From contig JAOTRV010000010.1 of the NCBI GenBank assembly GCA_030247575.1, forward strand, positions 1-64,000: a DNA stretch of 64,000 nucleotides, written 5' to 3'. A program made the position numbers and the translations under genes. Source of the DNA: Sulfuritalea sp. (GTDB lineage Bacteria > Pseudomonadota > Gammaproteobacteria > Burkholderiales > Rhodocyclaceae). Under the pieces are notes generated by a model. That model made no database searches. It was not told where the DNA came from and saw nothing but the letters and a program-made list of their open reading frames with translations. Of the stretch, positions 58,768-64,000 are shown piece by piece. The stretch's first letter is position 1; each line of letters opens with the position of its first letter.

Positions 58768-59262
58768 TCACTTCGCCGCGGCGAACACGCTGCTCATGAC
58801 CTTTACCTGTTTGCGCATGTCCGGGCCGGTCAGGTCGGCGAGGCTCTGTTGGTCGGATGCGGGTTGCAGGCCGGCCGCGCTCAGGCGTTCGCGCAATTGT
58901 TCGGGGCTGAGTCTGGCCACCTGGGCCAGTGTCGTCAGCGGCGCGGCGGACAGGGCGCGGATGGGCGGGGCAAAGGGCGGTTCGCTCTTCTGGCCGCCAG
59001 GGCTGAAAAAGCTCAGCGCCAGTATCAAAGCGAACGCGCCCATCAGCACCTGACCGCGACGGGTGACCAGATGGCGCTTGAAGCCGCCGAAATTCGCGAC
59101 AAGATGCAGGGCCACGGCGCCGAGCAGCACCCAGCTCAGCCACTCATGGACAAACTTGTTCAGGCCGCTGTCGATGTGAAAGAAGATCAGGACGCCCGTG
59201 ACCGCAGAGAGGAGGAAAGCTCCCGCCGCCACCGGTGTCGCCCATTCGCGTTGCACTGCCAT
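58768..59262 (-). CDS. DUF4405-like membrane protein heading the efflux operon
   Basis: 164 residues from the ATG at 59262, with AAGGAG 6 bases upstream. Three membrane segments (about 10-28, 40-60, 75-92) with conserved His (H-E-W near residue 39, H-L near 53), then a soluble tail of about 65 residues. Such His-bearing three-helix proteins resemble small cytochrome-b-like domains. It is first in the efflux operon, so it may sense or deliver the exported compound. Confidence 0.8.
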   Translation of the reverse strand: MAVQREWATPVAAGAFLLSAVTGVLIFFHIDSGLNKFVHEWLSWVLLGAVALHLVANFGGFKRHLVTRRGQVLMGAFALILALSFFSPGGQKSEPPFAPPIRALSAAPLTTLAQVARLSPEQLRERLSAAGLQPASDQQSLADLTGPDMRKQVKVMSSVFAAAK

Positions 59263-59308
59263 TGCCAACTCCTTGATGGATTGTGTTGACGGAATGATAG
59301 CGGCGGAA

Positions 59309-59326
59309 TATCTTTCCAGAAAGATA
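59309..59326. promoter_or_regulatory. perfect palindrome, likely MarR operator
   Basis: TATCTTTC-CA-GAAAGATA is a perfect 8-bp-arm palindrome with a 2-base centre, 47 bases before the efflux operon start and 48 before marR. That size and position fit a MarR-family operator controlling both directions. Confidence 0.75.
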
Positions 59327-59373
59327 AGTTACATCCATTTACAAACCCGCCTAATGCCCGGAGAGCGCAAAGC

Positions 59374-59877
59374 ATGGCGCCGCAGACAAAAATTCGGACA
59401 AAAATGCCACGACATGAATGGTCGGAAGCGCATGCCCCGGACACGATGCCCTTGCTGATGCATCTGCATCGGGCGCAAGGCTTGGCCTTCGCCCAGGCGC
59501 AGGGCGTGTGGGCCAGGCATGGCCTGACACCGGCGGAATTCGACGTGTTGGCCACCCTGCGCAATTCGCCGCCGCCCTTCGAACTCACGCCATCGCAACT
59601 TCAGGCGTCTGTGATCATCACGTCCGGCGGGCTGACCAAGGTCATGCGGCAATTGGAGGACAGAAACCTGGTCACCCGTTCCCAAACCGACTTCGACCAG
59701 CGCGTCAAACCCATCAAGCTGAGCCGCAAGGGGAAAGGCCTGGTCGAGAAGGCGATGGCCGAATTGGCGGCAAGCTCGGATGCGTGGATAAAGAGCCGGC
59801 TCGGCAAGGAGGAGATCGGCTTGCTGACGGCATTGCTGGAAAAAATCACCGACGCCGATGATTCGGACGCGGCATGA
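59374..59877 (+). CDS. MarR family transcriptional regulator
   Basis: 167 residues; GGAGAG about 10 bases before the ATG. A winged helix with L-T-P-A-E-F-D-V-L-A-T-L and S-G-G-L-T-K-V-M-R-Q-L-E-D-R is clear. Divergent from the efflux operon with a shared palindrome, it is the likely ligand-released repressor of both. Confidence 0.93.
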   Translation: MAPQTKIRTKMPRHEWSEAHAPDTMPLLMHLHRAQGLAFAQAQGVWARHGLTPAEFDVLATLRNSPPPFELTPSQLQASVIITSGGLTKVMRQLEDRNLVTRSQTDFDQRVKPIKLSRKGKGLVEKAMAELAASSDAWIKSRLGKEEIGLLTALLEKITDADDSDAA

Positions 59878-59901
59878 GCGAGAAGGCGTGGGCTGTAGCT
59901 G

Positions 59902-59940
59902 AAAAAACGCCCCCGACGATTTCCCGTCGGGGGCGTTTTT
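59902..59940. terminator. bidirectional intrinsic terminator
   Basis: AACGCCCCCGACG pairs with CGTCGGGGGCGTT around a 6-base loop, with A-run and T-run on either side. It can end marR (plus) and acnB (minus). Confidence 0.9.
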
Positions 59941-59952
59941 GTTCGACCTGCA

Positions 59953-59975
59953 AAAGTCGACGCCGGTGCTACGGC
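59953..59975 (+). repeat. dispersed 23-base motif, copy M
   Basis: Plus-strand intergenic copy between the bidirectional terminator and the acnB stop; one consensus departure (GCT in the GRN triplet). Confidence 0.8.
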
Positions 59976-59991
59976 GCCGGAATGCCGCTTC

Positions 59992-62601
59992 TTACACCGT
60001 GACCGTATCCGCCACTTCCTTGAACTCCGCGATCTGGTCGAAGTTCATGTAGCGATACACGTCGGCGGCCTTGGCATTCACCGCTTGCACCTGCGCCAGG
60101 TATTCGGCCATGGTCGGGATCTTGCCCATCAGCGCCGTCACCGCCGCGAGTTCGGCGGAACTCAGGTAGACGCGGGTGTCGATGCCCAGCCGGTTGGGGA
60201 AGTTGCGGGTCGAGGTCGACACGGCCGTGCTGCCCTTCCTGATCTGCGCCTGGTTGCCCATGCACAGCGAGCAGCCGGGCATTTCCATGCGCGCGCCGGA
60301 CTTGCCGAGGATGGCGTAGTAGCCTTCCTCGTTGAGGATCATGGCGTCCATCTTGGTCGGCGGGGCGATCCACAGCCGCGTGGGGATGTCGCTCTTGCCT
60401 TCGAGCACCTTGCCGGCGGCGCGGAAGTGGCCGATGTTGGTCATGCAGCTGCCGATGAAGACTTCGTCGATCTTCTCGCCGGCCACGTCGGACAGCGTCT
60501 TGACGTCGTCCGGATCGTTGGGGCAGGCCAGCAGCGGTTCCTTGACGTCGGCTAGGTCGATTTCGATCACCGCGGCGTACTCGGCGTCGGCATCGGCGGA
60601 GAGCAGGGTGCCCTTGGCGATCCAGTCTTCCATGGCCTTGACGCGTCGGCCGAGGGCGCGCTTGTCTTCGTAGCCTTCGGCAATCATCCACTTCATCAGC
60701 GTGATGTTGGAACGCATGTACTCGACGATCGGCTCCTTGTTCAGGCGCACGGTGCAGCCGGCGGCGGAACGTTCGGCGGAGGCGTCAGTGAGCTCGAACG
60801 CCTGTTCCACCTTGAGGTCGGGCAGGCCTTCGATTTCGAGGATGCGGCCGGAGAAGATGTTCTTCTTGCCCTGCTTGGCGACGGTGAGCAGGCCTTGCTT
60901 GATGGCGTAGTAGGGAATCGCGTTGACGAGGTCGCGCAGCGTGATGCCGCGCTTGCCGGCTTCCGCCAGCGAGCCCTTGAAGCGCACCAGCACCGATTCA
61001 GGCATGTCCAGCGGCATCACGCCGGTGGCGGCGGCGAAGGCCACCAGGCCGGAACCGGCCGGGAAGGAGATGCCGATCGGGAAACGGGTGTGGCTGTCGC
61101 CGCCGGTGCCGACCGTGTCGGGCAGCAGCAGGCGATTCAACCAGGAGTGGATCACGCCGTCGCCGGGCTTGAGCGAAATGCCGCCGCGCGCGGTGATGAA
61201 GGAGGGCAGGGTGCGGTGGGTCTTGACGTCGACCAGCTTGGGGTAGGCGGCGGTGTGGCAGAAGGACTGCATCACCAGGTCGGCGGAGAAGCCGAGGCAG
61301 GCGAGGTCTTTCAGTTCGTCGCGGGTCATCGGGCCGGTGGTGTCCTGGCTGCCGACGCTGGTCATCCTCGGCTCGCAGTAGGTGCCGGGGCGCACGCCCC
61401 GCTGTTGCCCACTGAGTTCGGGGAAGCCGCAGGCGCGGCCGACCATCTTCTGCGCCAGCGAGAAGCCCTTGCCGGAATCCTTGGGCGCCTGCGGCAGGCG
61501 GAACAGCGTGGAAGCGGGCAGGCCGAGGAAGTCACGCGCCTTGCCGGTCAGGGCGCGGCCGATGATCAGGTTGATGCGGCCGCCGGCACGCACTTCGTCG
61601 AGCAGCACTTCCGACTTGTAGTCGAAGGTGGAAATCGTGGCGCCGTTCTTCTCGACCTTTTTGTCATAGGGAAAAATGTCGATCACGTCGCCCATGGCCA
61701 TCTGCGCGACATCGCATTCGATGGGGAAGGCGCCGGCGTCTTCCTGCGTGTTGAAGAAGATCGGGGCGATCTTGTTGCCCAGGCAATAGCCGCCGAAGCG
61801 CTTGTTGGGAACGAAGGGAATGTCGTCGCCGGTCCACCACAGCACCGAGTTGGTGGCGGACTTGCGCGAGGAACCGGTGCCGACCACGTCGCCGACGTAG
61901 GCGACCGGATGGCCCTTCTTCTTCAGGTCCTCGATCAGCTTCATCGGGCCGCGCTCGCCGGGTTTTTCGGGCGTGATGCCGTCGCGCGGATTCTTCAGCA
62001 TGGCCAGCGCGTGCAGCGGGATGTCGGGGCGGCTCCAAGCGTCGGGCGCCGGCGAGAGGTCGTCGGTGTTGGTTTCGCCGGTGACCTTGAACACGGTGAC
62101 CGAAATCTTCTTCGGCACTTCGGGGCGCTGGGTGAACCATTCGGCATCGGCCCAGGACTGCATCACGGCCTTGGCGTTGGCACTGCCTGCCTTGGCCTTG
62201 TCGGCGACATCATGGAAGAAGTCGAACATCAGCAGCGTGGATTTCAGCGCCTTGGCGGCGACGGCGCCGACCACGGCGTCGTCGAGCATGTCGATCAGCG
62301 GCTTGACGTTGTAGCCGCCGACCATGGTGCCGAGCAGCTCGGTGGCCTTTTCGCGCGAAATCAGCGCGCACGCCGTCTCGCCAGCGCCTACTTTTGCGAG
62401 GAACTCGGCCTTCACCTTGGCCGCGTCGTCGACACCGGCCGGCACGCGATGCGTGATCAGGTCGACCAGGGTCGCCGCTTCACCCTTGGGCGGGTTCTTC
62501 AGCAATTCGACCAGTTCGCTGGTCTGCTGTTTGGTCAGCGGCAGCGGCGGAATGTCGAGGGCGGCGCGTTCGGCGACGTGTTGGCGATAGGCTTCAAGCA
62601 T
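59992..62601 (-). CDS. acnB: aconitate hydratase B
   Basis: 869 residues, normal AcnB length; GAGAGGA before the ATG. AcnB turns citrate into isocitrate in the TCA cycle. Cluster cysteines lie in F-I-G-S-C-M-T-N near residue 717 and C-S-L-C-M-G-N-Q near residue 780. The N-terminal HEAT-like domain has a dispersed motif copy read as K-V-G-A-G-E-T-A near residue 70, where E. coli AcnB, as I recall it, has other residues at equal length. Confidence 0.97.
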   Translation of the reverse strand: MLEAYRQHVAERAALDIPPLPLTKQQTSELVELLKNPPKGEAATLVDLITHRVPAGVDDAAKVKAEFLAKVGAGETACALISREKATELLGTMVGGYNVKPLIDMLDDAVVGAVAAKALKSTLLMFDFFHDVADKAKAGSANAKAVMQSWADAEWFTQRPEVPKKISVTVFKVTGETNTDDLSPAPDAWSRPDIPLHALAMLKNPRDGITPEKPGERGPMKLIEDLKKKGHPVAYVGDVVGTGSSRKSATNSVLWWTGDDIPFVPNKRFGGYCLGNKIAPIFFNTQEDAGAFPIECDVAQMAMGDVIDIFPYDKKVEKNGATISTFDYKSEVLLDEVRAGGRINLIIGRALTGKARDFLGLPASTLFRLPQAPKDSGKGFSLAQKMVGRACGFPELSGQQRGVRPGTYCEPRMTSVGSQDTTGPMTRDELKDLACLGFSADLVMQSFCHTAAYPKLVDVKTHRTLPSFITARGGISLKPGDGVIHSWLNRLLLPDTVGTGGDSHTRFPIGISFPAGSGLVAFAAATGVMPLDMPESVLVRFKGSLAEAGKRGITLRDLVNAIPYYAIKQGLLTVAKQGKKNIFSGRILEIEGLPDLKVEQAFELTDASAERSAAGCTVRLNKEPIVEYMRSNITLMKWMIAEGYEDKRALGRRVKAMEDWIAKGTLLSADADAEYAAVIEIDLADVKEPLLACPNDPDDVKTLSDVAGEKIDEVFIGSCMTNIGHFRAAGKVLEGKSDIPTRLWIAPPTKMDAMILNEEGYYAILGKSGARMEMPGCSLCMGNQAQIRKGSTAVSTSTRNFPNRLGIDTRVYLSSAELAAVTALMGKIPTMAEYLAQVQAVNAKAADVYRYMNFDQIAEFKEVADTVTV
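62372..62394 (-). repeat. dispersed 23-base motif, copy N
   Basis: Minus-strand copy in acnB, in frame, read as K-V-G-A-G-E-T-A. It matches the consensus throughout. Confidence 0.8.
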
Positions 62602-62649
62602 GGTGAGGTCCTCTCGTTGGGATAGGTAGAAAAGCGATATTTGGAACTT

Positions 62650-63669
62650 CTATCTGGATGGGGCGGTGTCGAAAAATCGGCGCCGCGCCTCGACCGGCAC
62701 GGCGGCGCCCATGGCATGGGCGCGACTCAGCAACTCCCAGTAGTAGCGATAGGAAGCGCGGTCGTGCAGTTTGCCTTCCCACGCGATCGGCCCCCAGCCG
62801 GCGTTTTGCGCGGCCATGAGTATTCCGGCGGCTTCGGTCACCTCCACGAAATCGGGACGCATGGCTTCGACGATGGGCTGGATCTGGCGCGGATGAATGC
62901 TCCACATGCGCAGGAAACCAAACTCGTGGCGCGCGCGGCGCGCATCCTCGCGCACGACATCGGAGTCGTTGAGATCAATGGTCACGTTGTGGGTCGGAAT
63001 CACGCCGTTGCCCAGTGCGGCTGCCGCGACTTCGCATTTGGCGCGCGTGACCAGCGGATGGGTGAACTGGGCCGGCGAACGCATGGCGTTGCCCGGAATC
63101 GCTCCGTGATGGGCGCTGACGAAATCCATCAGGCCGAAATCGATCGATTCGACATGGGGCAGTCCGGCGATTTTCCACACTTCGTGCAGGGCGCCCGGCG
63201 TTTCGATCATCACGTGTACCGGGATTTCGCGTTCGATGCCGTAGAGGGTGCGGGCTTGGTCGAGCGCAACGATCTGGCTCAGGACATCATCGGCATTCGC
63301 CGGTTTGGGCAGCACGATGTAAGCCAGCTTGTGGCCGGCACGCCCGACGACGATCTCGATGTCTTCCCTCCAGTGCGGGTGCGTGACGTCATGGATGCGC
63401 ACGCCCAGCCGGCCGAAGTGATTGTCGGCATGAAGCATCACGCCGGCGATCATTTCGGCATGTTCGACTTCGCGGGCGGCGGGCGCCCCGTCCTCGCAAT
63501 CGGCGGTGACGTCGAAGATCGGGCGGTCGTCGACGCGCAGTTCCCACTGCAACTGCAGCGCCTTGCGGATGGTCTTTTCGGATCCGGCATAGTGCTCGCA
63601 GGCGGCGAGTACCGGAAAAGGTTTTGCGCCCTGATAAAGCACGGACGCAGGATGAAGCGGCGGGCTCAC
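62650..63669 (-). CDS. HpcH/HpaI-type CoA ester lyase or aldolase
   Basis: 339 residues from a GTG, with GAGG about 10 bases upstream. The fold marks are D-C-E-D-G near residue 57, V-M-I-E-T-P-G-A-L near residue 151, and I-D-F-G-L-M-D-F near residue 175. The family includes citrate lyase beta-like and malyl-CoA lyases; the exact substrate cannot be told. It lies between mdh and acnB, which fits a C4/C6 acid reaction. Confidence 0.85.
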   Translation of the reverse strand: MSPPLHPASVLYQGAKPFPVLAACEHYAGSEKTIRKALQLQWELRVDDRPIFDVTADCEDGAPAAREVEHAEMIAGVMLHADNHFGRLGVRIHDVTHPHWREDIEIVVGRAGHKLAYIVLPKPANADDVLSQIVALDQARTLYGIEREIPVHVMIETPGALHEVWKIAGLPHVESIDFGLMDFVSAHHGAIPGNAMRSPAQFTHPLVTRAKCEVAAAALGNGVIPTHNVTIDLNDSDVVREDARRARHEFGFLRMWSIHPRQIQPIVEAMRPDFVEVTEAAGILMAAQNAGWGPIAWEGKLHDRASYRYYWELLSRAHAMGAAVPVEARRRFFDTAPSR

Positions 63670-63711
63670 CTCAGCGTCACCTCGGCCTGGTCCGCTTCAT
63701 CCCGTCGGTCA

Positions 63712-64000
<289 letters not shown>

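Noticed and set aside
60895-62625. Long plus-strand open frame (about 576 codons) opposite acnB
   Set aside because: It is a complementary-frame effect of GC-rich coding sequence; acnB on the minus strand is full length with its cluster cysteines.

Overview
The window is a GC-rich chromosome segment, best explained as a betaproteobacterium. My guess is a Rhodocyclales-like lineage, from the mix of EnvZ/OmpR, AcnB with Mdh, truncated haemoglobin and the many two-component and c-di-GMP genes. I see no rRNA, tRNA, CRISPR array, phage module or transposase. Most of the window is dense, operon-like coding sequence with 4- or 8-base gene overlaps.

Layout. 1-7.5 kb: an accessory stretch of unknown genes, partly AT-richer, with a Sel1-repeat secreted protein built on 108-bp tandem DNA repeats, a DUF4143 ATPase preceded by a strong inverted repeat, and two coupled cysteine-motif proteins. 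7.5-17 kb: mfd, then a minus-strand signalling operon (receiver-kinase, receiver-HD-GYP, large hybrid kinase, stand-alone receiver). 17-23 kb: a shortened KdpD, KdpE and the potassium transporter Kup in one coupled operon, then a LysE-type exporter, dtd and a small membrane protein. 23-27 kb: the AmmeMemoRadiSam set (amrS, fused amrBA) behind a DUF4010 membrane protein. 27-31 kb: ispD and ispF split by a secreted protein gene, then thpR, a cyclic-nucleotide-domain protein and an AI-2E-type permease. 31-34 kb: ompR-envZ with a truncated haemoglobin gene coupled to the end.

34.5-47 kb is the most cohesive accessory block. It carries a PAS protein, DUF2934, Hsp20, a YbhB-like protein, PolX, archease, RtcB, an Mth938-like protein, an exported isoaspartyl methyltransferase, a membrane spermidine-synthase-like protein, a Mut7-C protein, a second isoaspartyl methyltransferase and a second AmrS. 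Read together it looks like a DNA, RNA and protein repair cluster. 47-54 kb holds a NarX/NarL-like pair, a PAS-GGDEF protein and an ECF sigma, anti-sigma and Spy-like periplasmic protein operon. 54-60 kb is a tripartite efflux operon (DUF4405-like protein, outer membrane factor, adaptor, ATPase, permease) divergent from a MarR regulator, with a perfect palindrome between them. 60-64 kb is acnB, an HpcH/HpaI-type lyase and the 3' part of mdh.

The strongest unexplained signal is a dispersed 23-base motif. It has 14 good copies on both strands from 7.6 to 62.4 kb. Nine lie inside genes, in one reading phase per orientation, and usually read K-V-G-A-G-D/E-T-A. Five lie between genes or at a gene end. 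It behaves more like an accumulated DNA-level signal, comparable to an uptake or recombination sequence, than like a transposed insertion.
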